Assembly: GCF_014174405.1 (NCBI RefSeq)
Contig: NZ_JACEGA010000001.1
Location: forward strand, 1,889,001 to 1,953,000
Source of the DNA: Variimorphobacter saccharofermentans
Lineage (GTDB): Bacteria > Bacillota > Clostridia > Lachnospirales > Lachnospiraceae
Length of the DNA: 64,000 nucleotides
Reading direction: 5' to 3'
Every line of letters begins with the position of its first letter. The stretch's first letter is position 1. The notes under the pieces are model-generated. The model had not been told where the DNA came from and ran no database searches. It was given only the letters and a program-made list of their open reading frames with translations. A program made the translations under genes and the position numbers. Of this stretch, positions 1 through 9,670 are shown piece by piece.

Positions 1-353
1 TTAATTAAATGATCGGAGGGCAATACGAACATGATGGCATCTTCATATTTCTTGGAGATATGAACGGCGCCAAGACCAATACAAGGTGCGGTATTTCTGC
101 CTACCGGCTCACACAGAATATTCTCAGCAGGAATTTCAGGGAGTTGTTCCAATACCAATGCCTTGTAATCCTTATTCGTTGATATATAAATATCCTCCAT
201 TGCTACAAGAGGAAGAATACGCTCTACAGTTAACTGTATCATTGTTTTACCATCATCCGTTAGCGATAAGAACTGTTTTGGCAGATTCTTTCTACTTTTT
301 GGCCAAAACCGTTCGCCTCGTCCTCCTGCCATAATGAGTGCTGTCATTTTCAT
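1..353 (-). CDS. manC: mannose-1-phosphate guanylyltransferase, N-terminal part (cut by window edge)
   Basis: Reading the minus strand from 353 gives a protein beginning MKMTALIMAGGRGERFWPKS, the nucleotide-sugar pyrophosphorylase signature (GGxGxRxxPxS). It continues with residues typical of GDP-mannose pyrophosphorylase (CEPVGRNTAPCIGL, then FVLPSDH) and runs off the window start after about 117 codons. The family makes GDP-mannose from mannose-1-phosphate and GTP for surface polysaccharide. The start is supported by a reverse-strand GGAGAG about ten bases upstream. It is divergent from the sugar transferase at 559, which fits a polysaccharide locus. The C-terminal part is not visible. Confidence 0.85.
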   Translation of the reverse strand, partial: MKMTALIMAGGRGERFWPKSRKNLPKQFLSLTDDGKTMIQLTVERILPLVAMEDIYISTNKDYKALVLEQLPEIPAENILCEPVGRNTAPCIGLGAVHISKKYEDAIMFVLPSDHLI

Positions 354-472
354 AGTCTGATATCTCTCCTTCGGTGTTTTATTACTCTTGTATGATACAA
401 TATAATGCAATATAATGCAAATAAATTATATTTGTTATCAAATTATGACAGCGTATTTTGTCATCGTTCTTA

Positions 473-501
473 TTGACATCAATCTTTACCTTTGATACAC
501 T
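473..501 (+). promoter_or_regulatory. sigma-A-type promoter for the sugar transferase gene
   Basis: TTGACA at 473-478, a 17-bp spacer and TACACT at 496-501, about 57 bases before the start at 559. Spacing and -35 are canonical and the -10 is fair. The rest of the 205-bp gap back to manC is AT-rich and holds no other feature I can support. Confidence 0.5.
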
Positions 502-558
502 TTAGTAGATGTTTGGAATTGCTTTTTGAACATTATCTTGAACAATTGAGGTATTTTC

Positions 559-1977
559 ATGAGAAAGTTTGATCAATATAAACGTCTAATTGTATTCATT
601 GCTGCATTTGTGATTTTACTTATGCATTCAGTGGTTTTTTGGTTTTTCTGGCATGGGTATTATAATAACGTAATTTGGCAGCCTTTCTTTCGCCGAGGAA
701 GCTGGGTTATGGTTGCGCTATATGCCATGCTTATTTTTGTGTTTACGAAAATATACGGTGGCTTCCGAGTGGGGTATTATAAAAGCTCGGAGGTATTAAT
801 TTCACAGATATTGGGATTACTATTTGTAAATGGTATCACCTATTTACAGATCAGTTTGCTTGCATTGGGATTTGTTAAAGCGGTTCCATTACTAATTATG
901 TCGGCCATTGATGTTGTTATCATAATTATATGGACCTTCATATCGAACGCGATATACAAAAGACTCTTTCCGCCTAGGAAAATGATTTTACTCTATGGTG
1001 ACAGAGCACCTGATACCTTAATCGAGAAGATGAGTACGCGTAAGGATAAGTATCAAATCTGTGCTGCTATGAATGTGAACAAAGGCTATGATGCGATTAT
1101 TAAGGTGATCCATGATTTTGATGCAGTAATTGTATGGGATATACCCTCGTCACTACGTAATCCAATTGTAAAATACTGCTTTGGCCATTCCATACGTACT
1201 TACATTATGCCCAAATTATCGGATATCATTATCATGCGTGCCTCTGATATTAACCTATTTGATACTCCGCTGCTATTATCAAGAAATATCGGCTTAACCT
1301 TTGATCAGAAGATAATGAAAAGAGCTATGGATTTAGTATTGTCAATATTACTTCTAATCCTTACCTCTCCCTTCATGCTGGTGGTGTCTCTTCTGATTAA
1401 GCTATATGATGGGGGACCTGTATTTTATAAGCAGGAACGATATACTATTGACGGAAAAACATTCATGATGTATAAATTTCGAAGTATGATAGTGGATGCG
1501 GAGAAAGATGGAGTTGCCCGACTTGCGGAAGAACATGATGATCGAATCACTCCAATTGGACGTTTCTTACGCTCCATCCGTATGGATGAGCTTCCACAGC
1601 TATTTAATATCATAGCAGGTGATATGTCGATGGTTGGACCGAGGCCAGAACGACCTGAAATTGCTGAGGAATACTTAGCAGAGATGCCGGAATTTGAATA
1701 TCGGTTAAAGATGAAGGCAGGCCTAACTGGATATGCACAAGTATATGGTAATTATAGTACGACTCCCTATGATAAATTGAAGCTTGATATCTGTTACATC
1801 GAAAGTTATTCAATATGGCTGGATATCAAGTTGATTTTGCTTACAGCAAAGATTATATTCCAAAGAGAGAGTACAAAGGGAATTATGGAAGGACAGATTA
1901 CCGCCAAGCAAATAAATGATTCAATAGGGGAGTTAACAAGTGCAATTGATATTGATTTAGAGGAAGATAAAAAATAA
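559..1977 (+). CDS. undecaprenyl-phosphate sugar phosphotransferase (polyprenyl glycosylphosphotransferase, WcaJ/WbaP type)
   Basis: A 472-residue membrane enzyme expected to start a repeat unit of capsule or exopolysaccharide by moving a sugar-1-phosphate from a UDP-sugar to undecaprenyl phosphate. The N-terminal 130 residues form several membrane segments, followed by a CoA-binding-like fold. The C-terminal catalytic domain starts near residue 250 (KRAMDLVLS) and carries the family signatures YKFRSM, RMDELPQL and MVGPRPERPE, then GLTGYAQVYG. Length fits the long WcaJ/CpsE family. It is followed by rfbA and rfbC on the same strand, suggesting a deoxysugar-containing polysaccharide. The sugar used cannot be told from sequence. 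Confidence 0.9.
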   Translation: MRKFDQYKRLIVFIAAFVILLMHSVVFWFFWHGYYNNVIWQPFFRRGSWVMVALYAMLIFVFTKIYGGFRVGYYKSSEVLISQILGLLFVNGITYLQISLLALGFVKAVPLLIMSAIDVVIIIIWTFISNAIYKRLFPPRKMILLYGDRAPDTLIEKMSTRKDKYQICAAMNVNKGYDAIIKVIHDFDAVIVWDIPSSLRNPIVKYCFGHSIRTYIMPKLSDIIIMRASDINLFDTPLLLSRNIGLTFDQKIMKRAMDLVLSILLLILTSPFMLVVSLLIKLYDGGPVFYKQERYTIDGKTFMMYKFRSMIVDAEKDGVARLAEEHDDRITPIGRFLRSIRMDELPQLFNIIAGDMSMVGPRPERPEIAEEYLAEMPEFEYRLKMKAGLTGYAQVYGNYSTTPYDKLKLDICYIESYSIWLDIKLILLTAKIIFQRESTKGIMEGQITAKQINDSIGELTSAIDIDLEEDKK

Positions 1978-2023
1978 CCGGTTTTACCCATTAAGCGCGG
2001 TAAGCTAAAGTAGGAGGCTGAAT

Positions 2024-2902
2024 ATGAAAGGTATTATATTGGCTGGGGGTTCCGGAACAAGGTTATATCCATTAACACTTGTTACGTCAAAACAGTTATT
2101 GCCTGTATACGATAAACCGATGATTTATTACCCGTTATCCACACTTATGTTGGCGGGAATTAAGGAGATACTTATAATTTCTACTCCTAATGACTTACCT
2201 AATTTTAAAAGACTTCTAGGTGATGGTAGTAATATTGGTATAAGTTTATCATATGAAGAACAGCCATCACCGGATGGCTTGGCTCAAGCATTTATTATCG
2301 GTGAGAAGTTTATTGATGGAGACTCCTGCGCCATGGTGCTTGGAGATAATATTTTTTATGGCAATGGACTAACTCGTATATTGAATAATGCAGCAAAGCA
2401 GGATAAAGGAGCTACCATATTCGGCTATTATGTTGAGGATCCGGAACGTTTTGGTATTGTAGAGTTTGATGAGAATGGTAGGGCAATATCTATTGAGGAG
2501 AAACCGGCAAATCCGAAGTCAAATTATTGTGTTACAGGACTTTACTTTTATGATAACAGAGTCTGTGAGTTTGCTAAGCAGATCAAGCCTTCTCATAGAG
2601 GAGAACTTGAAATCACTGATCTGAATAATATGTATCTTAAAGATGGTAGTTTAAATGTAGTTACCCTTGGGCGAGGATATGCATGGCTGGATACGGGTAC
2701 CATGGATGCCTTAAGTGAAGCTTCTGAATTTGTAAAGGTGATTGAACAAAGACAGGGAATCCAGATTGCTGCAATTGAAGAAATTGCCTATAAGAATGGC
2801 TGGATCGACAAAGATAGGCTGATCCAATCAGCTGAGCATTATGGCAAGTCCACGTATGGACAGCATCTGATGAAGGTAGCGAATGGGAAAATCCTGTATT
2901 AG
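2024..2902 (+). CDS. rfbA: glucose-1-phosphate thymidylyltransferase
   Basis: A 292-residue enzyme, full length for RmlA. It makes dTDP-glucose from glucose-1-phosphate and dTTP, the first step to dTDP-L-rhamnose. It begins [18 protein letters not shown], the nucleotide-binding signature, and contains [18 protein letters not shown], the LGDNIFYG metal/nucleotide region and the [11 protein letters not shown] sugar-binding stretch. A TAGGAGG site precedes the start. The gene sits 46 bases after the sugar transferase and 10 bases before rfbC, so the three are probably one transcript. Confidence 0.96.
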   Translation: MKGIILAGGSGTRLYPLTLVTSKQLLPVYDKPMIYYPLSTLMLAGIKEILIISTPNDLPNFKRLLGDGSNIGISLSYEEQPSPDGLAQAFIIGEKFIDGDSCAMVLGDNIFYGNGLTRILNNAAKQDKGATIFGYYVEDPERFGIVEFDENGRAISIEEKPANPKSNYCVTGLYFYDNRVCEFAKQIKPSHRGELEITDLNNMYLKDGSLNVVTLGRGYAWLDTGTMDALSEASEFVKVIEQRQGIQIAAIEEIAYKNGWIDKDRLIQSAEHYGKSTYGQHLMKVANGKILY

Positions 2903-2912
2903 GAGGAGCATA

Positions 2913-3473
2913 ATGAAGGTAATAAAAACAGATTTACAAGATGTATATATCATAGAACCAAAGGTGTTTGGAGATAATCGAGGATGGTTTATGGAGAGCT
3001 GGTCTGAGAAGACTATGGTGGAGGCAGGACTCCATTATCAATTTGTTCAGGATAATCATTCCTACTCAAGCAAGAAGGGAACACTTCGGGGATTGCATTG
3101 TCAAAAGGGTGATGCAGCACAGGCTAAGTTAATTCGTTGTACAAGAGGTGCAGTGCTGGATGTAGTGGTTGATGTACGAAAAGGTTCACCAACCTATAAA
3201 AAGTGGATTGCTGTTGAACTATCAGCTGAAAACTTTCGACAGATATTGATACCCAGAGGATTTCTTCACGGATATTTAACATTAACTGAGGATGTAGAAT
3301 TTTTATATAAGGCAGATAATTTTTATAATGCTGAAGCAGATCGCTCCATCATGTGGAATGATCCTGATATAGCAGTTAACTGGGGAATTGAGTGTCCAAT
3401 TGTATCGGAGAAAGATGAAAAAGCACCAAGACTTTGTGATAGTGATATTGATTTTATTTATGAAAAGGTATAA
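2913..3473 (+). CDS. rfbC: dTDP-4-dehydrorhamnose 3,5-epimerase
   Basis: A 186-residue cupin enzyme that epimerises C3 and C5 of dTDP-4-keto-6-deoxyglucose. I start it at the ATG at 2913, eight bases after AGGAGG at 2901. A longer frame opening at 2883 overlaps rfbA and lacks a site. Family motifs visible are FGDNRGWFMESWSE, the catalytic-histidine region FVQDNHSYSSKKGTLRGLH and IPRGFLHGY. The pathway partners rfbA (upstream) and rfbD (21326) are in this window, but no rfbB 4,6-dehydratase is. Confidence 0.95.
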   Translation: MKVIKTDLQDVYIIEPKVFGDNRGWFMESWSEKTMVEAGLHYQFVQDNHSYSSKKGTLRGLHCQKGDAAQAKLIRCTRGAVLDVVVDVRKGSPTYKKWIAVELSAENFRQILIPRGFLHGYLTLTEDVEFLYKADNFYNAEADRSIMWNDPDIAVNWGIECPIVSEKDEKAPRLCDSDIDFIYEKV

Positions 3474-3498
3474 ATATATTCTATTAAAATATTTATTA

Positions 3499-3565
3499 TG
3501 GGATAATGATTCTTTCACCACTTGATTTGTAATGTTGTGGAGGAATGATTATCCCTTTTCTTTTT
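3499..3565 (+). terminator. rho-independent terminator after rfbC
   Basis: GGGATAATGATTC...CCAC (3500-3522) pairs with GTGG...GGAATGATTATCCC (3537-3555) and is followed by a T-rich run (3556-3565). It ends the surface-sugar operon. The remaining 180 bp up to the chemoreceptor gene are AT-rich with no clear signal. Confidence 0.7.
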
Positions 3566-3743
3566 GCGTGTACACCAAATAATCCCATATAACGTCACAA
3601 ATATTACTTTTTTGTTAACATAAAGTTATTCTATTGCAACATATTTGCACTTATGGTATATTTTGAATTAATAGAATTAGTAATAAAAAATGTTATTTTC
3701 TTTTTGAGTTTCCATATCACTACATAGTAAAAGGAGATACTAA

Positions 3744-5549
3744 ATGAGATTCTTGAAGTTTAACAGCATCAATAAGAAAATATGTGTATTGGTATCAGCG
3801 GTTGCAATTTACTCACTATTTGTAATATCTATTATGAATTACATAATAGCAAATAATGAATTAAAGCGTTCGAATGAGATTATTTTAAGAAATGCAATAG
3901 AGACAGTAATGGCTGATATTAACCGAAACCATAGTTATACATTGAGTGACTCAGCATGGATGACAGAGGAGACAGCGAAGGAGTCTTCTATAAATATGAT
4001 ACAAAATCTGCTGAATGAGGAAGCTGAGGCAACCTCCGGAGCCACTGTGGAAACGGATGTTGTATCAGCTGCAACGGAAAATTCGGCATATAGAATACAT
4101 ACCCTTGACTTAGGTGAAACGGGATACTTTTATATCTTGAATTCTCAAGGAGATATCATATATCATCCATCTATGGAAGGTAATGTAAGTAATGTGCAAA
4201 CTAAGGATGGAAGACTGATCCTACCTGAGATTATTGATACAGCGAAAAATGGTGGCGGTATCCTAAGCTATACCTTATCTGATAAATCATTAAAGGATAA
4301 GCAGACTGTATATACCATGTATTTTCCTCATTGGGATTGGATTGTATCAGCGGTGACCTATGATAAAGAATTGGCAAGGGGTTCCAGTATCATATTATTA
4401 TCCAACACCATAGCAGTAGTGTTAACGCTGGTACTTGCAATAGCGATTACGATTTTTGTTACCAGAAGAATTACCAAACCAATCAAACAGGTTACTCATA
4501 TCCTGGAGCAAGTATCAAATGGAGATCTAACACAGGAAAAGATAAAGATTAAAGCAAAGGATGAAACAAAAATCCTTGGGGACTCCGTAAATAGATTGCT
4601 TGACAGTTTTAACGATATTCTAAAAACGATGATTACTTCAGGAGATAGAATCAATACATTTTCTTCGGATTTAAGAGAAACCTCGTCATATATGTCCCAG
4701 GCAACCGCTGAGGTAGCTCAGACGATTTCTCATATTGCGGAAGCAACCCAGGAGCAATATAAAGATATTATGGATAGTGTGAGTAAGGTTACGAAACTGG
4801 GAGAGGATATCAATGAGACAGCTGAGGCTAGTAATCAGATCGAAGCATTAGTACAGCAGAATCTAGAACTTAAGGAACAGGGATTATCCTCCGTGAATAA
4901 TCTAAAGGATGCCAACAGACTAAACAAAACAAATGCGAATGAACTGGAAAAGGTAATTGGAAGAATCAGCGAGCACTCACAGGATATTGGTGAGATTACA
5001 ACCATAATTACGAACGTTGCAAAACAAACGAATCTGCTTGCTCTGAATGCGAGTATTGAAGCTTCCAGAGCAGGGGAACACGGTGCTAGCTTTGCAGTAG
5101 TTGCAGAAGAAATACGAAAGCTGGCTAGTGAGATTTCAATATCCACGGAAAAAATCCGAAATCAAATTTCAGATATGCAAAATCAATCAGAAGAAGCAGT
5201 TCGATTCGTTCAAGTCAATAAAAGCGGTGTTAAAAAGATCAATAGTTCTGTGGAAGATACAGAAAATATATTCCAAAAGATTTCTGACAGCTTGCAGCAG
5301 CTGGTTGAGGGTATTAAGGTTATTGCAAATAATAACTATAATATTAACCGCCAAAAGGACGAAGTCTTGACTCTATTACATCATGTTTCTGCAACCGCAG
5401 AAGATAATTCTGCTTCCATTGAGGAAGTTTCCGCTTCGACAGAGGAACAGTCGGCGACAGTTGTTGGTATTTCAGACAGCATCGTACAGCTGAACGAAAT
5501 GACGAAGGAACTGGATAATCTAATCAATCGATTTAAAATTAAGGAATAA
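3744..5549 (+). CDS. methyl-accepting chemotaxis protein
   Basis: A 601-residue chemoreceptor. An N-terminal membrane helix (about residues 10-35) is followed by an extracellular Cache-like sensor domain containing [19 protein letters not shown], a second membrane helix near 220-240, a HAMP domain starting RRITKPIKQ, and a cytoplasmic signalling domain. The hairpin tip reads [20 protein letters not shown], with [20 protein letters not shown], the classic CheA/CheW-binding region. It appears to be a single-gene unit: an AGGAG site precedes it and a terminator follows. The ligand is unknown; GYFYI-type Cache domains often bind small organic ligands. Confidence 0.93.
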   Translation: MRFLKFNSINKKICVLVSAVAIYSLFVISIMNYIIANNELKRSNEIILRNAIETVMADINRNHSYTLSDSAWMTEETAKESSINMIQNLLNEEAEATSGATVETDVVSAATENSAYRIHTLDLGETGYFYILNSQGDIIYHPSMEGNVSNVQTKDGRLILPEIIDTAKNGGGILSYTLSDKSLKDKQTVYTMYFPHWDWIVSAVTYDKELARGSSIILLSNTIAVVLTLVLAIAITIFVTRRITKPIKQVTHILEQVSNGDLTQEKIKIKAKDETKILGDSVNRLLDSFNDILKTMITSGDRINTFSSDLRETSSYMSQATAEVAQTISHIAEATQEQYKDIMDSVSKVTKLGEDINETAEASNQIEALVQQNLELKEQGLSSVNNLKDANRLNKTNANELEKVIGRISEHSQDIGEITTIITNVAKQTNLLALNASIEASRAGEHGASFAVVAEEIRKLASEISISTEKIRNQISDMQNQSEEAVRFVQVNKSGVKKINSSVEDTENIFQKISDSLQQLVEGIKVIANNNYNINRQKDEVLTLLHHVSATAEDNSASIEEVSASTEEQSATVVGISDSIVQLNEMTKELDNLINRFKIKE

Positions 5550-5551
5550 TT

Positions 5552-5609
5552 AAATACCACTTTCTTGATGAGAATTTGATATGTATATTTTCATCGGAAA
5601 GTGGTTTTA
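5552..5609 (+). terminator. terminator after the chemoreceptor gene
   Basis: ACCACTTTC just after the stop pairs with GAAAGTGGT, followed by TTTTAT. The loop is long, about 33 bases. Confidence 0.6.
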
Positions 5610-5911
5610 TATTGCAATTGTAGTGATTTTCTGGATTATCAATACTCTGGCTATTACCATACCAATCAAAATCTTTGTCCGATAATTCGATAACATCTCC
5701 TATTCATCCTTCATGTGAAAATATAATTTATGGAAAGCAATTAATAGTAAATTGTGTTAGACATTTACAAATTATTACTATATAATAATGGTACAAGTTA
5801 ATTGGTAAATTTCTTACTCAAATTATATAAAATACCAATTTTCAAAATGATAGAAACGAATGAAATAATGATTCAATTGCACTTTTAAAATTGACAGGGA
5901 GATGACGGATT
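5610..5911. other. intergenic region before the agr locus
   Basis: About 300 bp of AT-rich sequence with no gene. A weak promoter can be proposed: TTAGAC at 5757-5762, 18-bp spacer, TATAAT at 5781-5786. An AGGGAGATGA ribosome binding site lies just before the regulator start. I see no convincing LytTR direct repeat here. Confidence 0.4.
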
Positions 5912-6628
5912 ATGCTTAAGATTGCAATATGTGATGATGAAAAGTACTACAGAGATTATATTAAAAGGCTGCTTACAGAATATATGAACAGGAATCAAAT
6001 TGAGTCCTGCATTGATTTATATGAAAATGGGATGCAGTTATTTGAACAGGGAATTAAGCTGGCCAAATATAACATAATATTTCTGGATATTAACATGGAA
6101 GAATTGGATGGCATTAAAACAGCATACAAAATAAGAAAATTTAACCCAGAGGCTTTCATTGTATTTGTTACTGCATTCATTAATTATGTACTGGAAGGAT
6201 ATAAAGTAGATGCAATTCGTTATATTATGAAGGATTCTATACCGATATCTTTAGTTGAATGTATGAATACCATAGTGAAGAAAATGAAGATATTGATGAA
6301 AAAGATGAGCTTTTCCTTTATTGAAGGAGAAAAGCAAATCTTTATAGATAAGATTATTTATGTGGAAAGTCAAAAGCATAAAATTATGTTCAAAGTACTG
6401 GAAGGGAGGATAAATACATATAGCCTATATGATAAGCTGGATAATATGGAAGAACGATTGAAGGAGTATGGCTTTCTACGCATCCATAAAAGTTATCTTG
6501 TGAATATGAAATATATTGAGAAGATTAGTAATTATAGGGCTTATTTAAGCTCGGATGAAATACTACCAATTCCAAAGCAAAAGTTTCAACTGGTGAAGGA
6601 AGCGTTTGTGTTGTATAAGGGGGAATAG
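5912..6628 (+). CDS. LytTR-family response regulator, AgrA-like
   Basis: A 238-residue two-domain regulator. The receiver domain (about 1-120) has the acidic pocket ICDDE near residues 6-10, the phospho-acceptor aspartate in IIFLDIN near residue 59, VTAF and the conserved lysine in YIMKDS. The C-terminal LytTR DNA-binding domain (about 140-235) shows IIYVES, then FLRIHKSYLVN and LPIPKQKF. It lies one base before the kinase gene and upstream of AgrB and AgrD genes, so it is the transcription factor of an agr quorum-sensing circuit. LytTR proteins bind paired direct repeats; its targets here are unproven, but the peptide cluster downstream is the natural candidate. Confidence 0.92.
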   Translation: MLKIAICDDEKYYRDYIKRLLTEYMNRNQIESCIDLYENGMQLFEQGIKLAKYNIIFLDINMEELDGIKTAYKIRKFNPEAFIVFVTAFINYVLEGYKVDAIRYIMKDSIPISLVECMNTIVKKMKILMKKMSFSFIEGEKQIFIDKIIYVESQKHKIMFKVLEGRINTYSLYDKLDNMEERLKEYGFLRIHKSYLVNMKYIEKISNYRAYLSSDEILPIPKQKFQLVKEAFVLYKGE

Positions 6629-6629
6629 G

Positions 6630-7943
6630 ATGATCATTAGTTTATTACAAAGCTTTGTAATAATATTATTTGAAACAGCATGCTGTAAGATATTTGCAGA
6701 TACTTTTTTTCATCGCAAGGAATATATTAATAAGTGGATAAAAAAATACATCTTAGTAATCATGTTTATAGGGTTCTTTGTTATATCAACAATTCTGCTG
6801 AGCTTCGCTTTATTAAAATACATAAGTATCGTTGCCTTCATTATTTTATTATGGAAAATATATTATCATGCAAAACTTAAGCAGATATTGTTTTTTGCTA
6901 TTATATATTTCGGGATTTTGATAAGCATAGATTATTCCTTGCTTACATTATTAAAATTTATATTTTCAAAGGATTATTATTCATTCCTAAATAGTCCATT
7001 AAAGGGTACTTTAATTGCATTACTATGCAAAACCGTCTTATTTATTATCTTCTTTTTTATCAGACGCATATGGAAACCACATGATAGTTTGAATATGATT
7101 ACGAATAAGGAAATGATACGTTTTGCGTACTTTCCATTATTAACATTAGGAACAATATTTGCGTTGATCGCCACAACTGATTATGAAAACATGGTTCAGA
7201 ATATTTCGCTATTATTCATTGCAGTAGGTATGGCCATAATGAATATGGTGATATTTTACTTAATACATGACATTATTGACAGAGAGATACAGATACAGAA
7301 TGATCGATTAGTTCAGGAGAGAACAAAAAATCAGATGCGTCTTTACTATACGATGAAGGAATCCTTTGAGAAACAGAAGAAATATATGCATGATTATAAA
7401 AATCAACTAAACTGTATTAAGGGTTTGTTGATGAACGGCAAGCTTCAGGAGTCGATTGATTATATAACTGGTCTTACTGGAAATATTGATATGGATATGG
7501 ATTCTATACATACGAATAATGTAGTAGCGGATGCAGTCATAAATCAGAAATATCGGGATGCCAAAAGAAATGGAATAATTATTATGATTACGGTTAATGA
7601 TCTGTCAAGATTAATCATAACAGAGCAGGATTTGGTTTCGTTACTTTCTAATCTTTTAGATAATGCAATTGAAGCCTGCCAAAAACTTGAAGAGAATAAA
7701 GTGATTCAGTTTAAGTGCATGAATGATAAAAATCAACTTATTATTGCTGTAAATAATCCGGTAAGGGAGGACATTCAGATTATTGACCAAAGAATTGCAA
7801 CTACAAAAGAGAATAAACAGGATCATGGTATTGGATTACTTAATATTAGGGAAATTATTAATAAATATAATGGAACCAGTGCAATTAAGTGTGAAAATCA
7901 TTGGTTTTACTTTTCAGCGCTCATACCGAATGAAATATTATGA
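6630..7943 (+). CDS. AgrC-like sensor histidine kinase (GHKL ATPase)
   Basis: A 437-residue membrane kinase. The ATG at 6630 is chosen because AAGGGGGAA precedes it; the frame stays open further upstream inside the regulator gene. Six or so hydrophobic segments fill residues 1-215, as in AgrC peptide receptors. Then come a coiled region, the phospho-acceptor box YMHDYKNQL (HPK10 type, His followed by DYKN), an N box NLLDNAIEAC and a G box DHGIGLLNI. It should sense the cyclic peptide made by AgrB/AgrD and phosphorylate the adjacent regulator. A T-rich stretch (CTTTTTTTG) directly follows the stop, without a strong hairpin. Confidence 0.92.
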   Translation: MIISLLQSFVIILFETACCKIFADTFFHRKEYINKWIKKYILVIMFIGFFVISTILLSFALLKYISIVAFIILLWKIYYHAKLKQILFFAIIYFGILISIDYSLLTLLKFIFSKDYYSFLNSPLKGTLIALLCKTVLFIIFFFIRRIWKPHDSLNMITNKEMIRFAYFPLLTLGTIFALIATTDYENMVQNISLLFIAVGMAIMNMVIFYLIHDIIDREIQIQNDRLVQERTKNQMRLYYTMKESFEKQKKYMHDYKNQLNCIKGLLMNGKLQESIDYITGLTGNIDMDMDSIHTNNVVADAVINQKYRDAKRNGIIIMITVNDLSRLIITEQDLVSLLSNLLDNAIEACQKLEENKVIQFKCMNDKNQLIIAVNNPVREDIQIIDQRIATTKENKQDHGIGLLNIREIINKYNGTSAIKCENHWFYFSALIPNEIL

Positions 7944-8114
7944 AGGGGCTTTTTTTGTTTTCGCGCAGTCGGTTTTTGCTATCATGATTGACGTTATTAT
8001 ACTTTAGGATGTTAATATTAGTTGTAGGGATAAATTGAATGCATAGATTAAGTCACCAAGCATATAATATATTAAATAGGATGCTTTGTGATGAAAGGGG
8101 ACAGGCATATATTT

Positions 8115-8714
8115 ATGGTTCATAAAATCGCAGTTCGGATTAGTGAAAGTCTTATTAACAATGGAATGAGTAACCGAGATAATGTAGAGTACTATATTTA
8201 TGGAATTGAAGTTTTTATTGAGAAGATTACTTTTTATCTAATAGTTCTCTCCTTAGCATTGTATTTCAGACTTTTTATTCCGAGTATATTATTTTTAGTA
8301 TTCTTTATTGCTTTGAGAGGGAGAACAGGCGGTTATCATGCAAAACGTTATATTAGTTGCTTATTAGGATCGACCTTATTATTTTTATCATGTTGTAAGG
8401 TGTTTGCTCCTTTTTTGCTAAACAATACGCTCATTATGTATTTATTATGTGCAATTGCAAGTGTTATAATTTTGATATTTGCACCGGTTAATCATCCAAA
8501 TGTAAATATGGACTCGGAGGAACTGAATAGCTATCGGATAAGAGCCAGAGTGGTTCTTGGATTAGAATTATTATATATAGTTACATTATCCATCTTGAGA
8601 ATAAAATCGGTATATATTATATTTCCATCAATGGGGATTATAATGTGTGCTGTTTTATTAATGATTGCAAAAATTATAAAACAGGAGGTAAGCTATGAAA
8701 GAAGATTTGATTAA
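8115..8714 (+). CDS. AgrB-family peptide processing membrane protease
   Basis: A roughly 200-residue integral membrane cysteine protease that trims and cyclises the AgrD propeptide. The catalytic region reads LRGRTGGYHAKRYISCLL, with the conserved His and Cys of AgrB. Multiple hydrophobic helices fill the rest. The start is uncertain: ATG 8115 follows AAAGGGGACAGG, while GTG 8088 and ATG 8091 are in frame but have weaker sites. The gene overlaps the AgrD gene by 20 bases, a normal translational coupling for agrB-agrD. Confidence 0.9.
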   Translation: MVHKIAVRISESLINNGMSNRDNVEYYIYGIEVFIEKITFYLIVLSLALYFRLFIPSILFLVFFIALRGRTGGYHAKRYISCLLGSTLLFLSCCKVFAPFLLNNTLIMYLLCAIASVIILIFAPVNHPNVNMDSEELNSYRIRARVVLGLELLYIVTLSILRIKSVYIIFPSMGIIMCAVLLMIAKIIKQEVSYERRFD

Positions 8715-8844
8715 GAAAAGTGTATTAAGATCAGTTCAAAAGGTAGCAGAAGTGGAGGCAAATATGGCTTGGACACCTTGGCCTCCGAATTGTATGGGGC
8801 TAATTCATCAGCCAAAGAGGCCTCAGAAAAAGAATACGAAATAA
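8695..8844 (+). CDS. AgrD-like cyclic lactone autoinducer propeptide
   Basis: A 49-residue propeptide with an ACAGGAGG site at 8681. It has the three AgrD parts: a charged amphipathic N-terminal helix (MKEDLIKKSVLRSVQKVAEV), a central AIP segment with one cysteine (AWTPWPPNCMGLI), and a polar proline-containing tail (HQPKRPQKKNTK). In staphylococcal AgrD the ring is a thiolactone between Cys and the residue four places downstream. By the same rule the ring here would be CMGLI with an exocyclic tail rich in Trp and Pro. That boundary is inference. The assignment rests on its position overlapping agrB and on this architecture. Confidence 0.85.
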   Translation: MKEDLIKKSVLRSVQKVAEVEANMAWTPWPPNCMGLIHQPKRPQKKNTK

Positions 8845-8872
8845 GAAATAAGAAATAAGAAGTAAGAAGTAC
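8841..8872. repeat. short AT-rich direct repeat after agrD
   Basis: ATAAGAA is repeated as ataagaaataagaaataag and then as agtaagaagta over about 30 bases immediately after the agrD stop. It is probably slippage-prone and I see no function. Confidence 0.4.
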
Positions 8873-8938
8873 ATAGGTACAGATATATAGTTGATAAAGA
8901 ACTGCCATTTGGGGCGGTTATAACTTAATCCCGGAATA

Positions 8939-8986
8939 AATCGGCATAGTATGGTTTGGCTTACCTGCTATGCCGATTATTCTTTT
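8939..8986 (+). terminator. terminator of the agr operon
   Basis: AATCGGCATAG (8939-8949) pairs perfectly with CTATGCCGATT (8968-8978) and is followed by ATTCTTTT. It separates the agr locus from the peptide island. Confidence 0.75.
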
Positions 8987-9141
8987 CCATTATGATTTTT
9001 GATGCTTCCAACAGTATGGCAACTTAATCACCGACTTTTTATGCATTTCAAGAGTGCATTCTTGTCTATGCAATTGTAATGTCAGCCATGAGATTGTATG
9101 CTATAGATGGTAGCCAGGTACTCCACATTTTCTTGTACTTA

Positions 9142-9193
9142 TGAACTATTTTCCCTGTGAATAATGAAAATTGTTTACAGGGAAAATAGTTCA
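9142..9193. repeat. perfect 17-bp inverted repeat, unit A upstream element
   Basis: TGAACTATTTTCCCTGT (9142-9158) and ACAGGGAAAATAGTTCA (9177-9193) are exact reverse complements around an 18-base loop. The right arm continues into CATCAA, giving GAAAATAGTTCACATCAA, which recurs exactly at 9712-9729 in unit B. No T run follows, so it is not an ordinary terminator. Confidence 0.8.
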
Positions 9194-9321
9194 CATCAAT
9201 GACATCATAGTCTACATCAAATTGAGCTAAAGCATAACTTAAAGTAATGTTCAAGCAAAAGATGATGAATACTTAAAACTTTAAATATAAAATAGAATAT
9301 GGTGTGAACTATGAAATGATG

Positions 9322-9415
9322 TGGTAACCATTTGATAATCTGTTCTCTCCAAAATGTTGTTGTGACTATATTATTGCAATTGTAATTTTCAACTTTAAGT
9401 TATCAATGGTTACCA
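9322..9415. repeat. long inverted repeat, unit A downstream element
   Basis: TGGTAACCATTTGATAA (9322-9338) pairs with TTATCAATGGTTACCA (9400-9415), with one bulged T and a loop of about 60 bases. It is preceded by GTGTGAACTAT (9302-9312), which has a counterpart ATGTGAACTAT in unit B at 9934-9944. Confidence 0.7.
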
Positions 9416-9416
9416 T

Positions 9417-9461
9417 AAAAAAATCCGGTAGGGTAAATCAATCATCCTACCGGATTTTTTT
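9417..9461. terminator. strong bidirectional terminator
   Basis: AAAAAAATCCGGTAGG pairs with CCTACCGGATTTTTTT around a 13-base loop. A-tract and T-tract flank the GC-rich stem, so it could work in both directions. It ends unit A and insulates the precursor gene. Confidence 0.85.
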
Positions 9462-9670
9462 ATCGCATAAGGAATTTCTCCGAATTTCCTATACGATAAA
9501 AAAGATAAGTAATAAATAACAGCTATTTAATACACAATTACGCATAATATGCATCAAAACAGTCGATTTGTGTAGTGGAGCGGTATGTTCATGCATCAGG
9601 CATTGAAATATCAGATATCGTGTAGTAAATTTATGTCAATAAGAAGCAAACAAACGAGAATTCAAAGGAT

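Noticed and set aside
86..334. Plus-strand open frame of 82 codons
   Set aside because: It is the shadow of the manC fragment on the minus strand, whose translation has clear pyrophosphorylase motifs.
9066..9254. Minus-strand 62-codon frame in the peptide-island leader
   Set aside because: It starts at a TTG with no ribosome binding site and runs straight through the perfect inverted repeat at 9142-9193; composition is not convincing.
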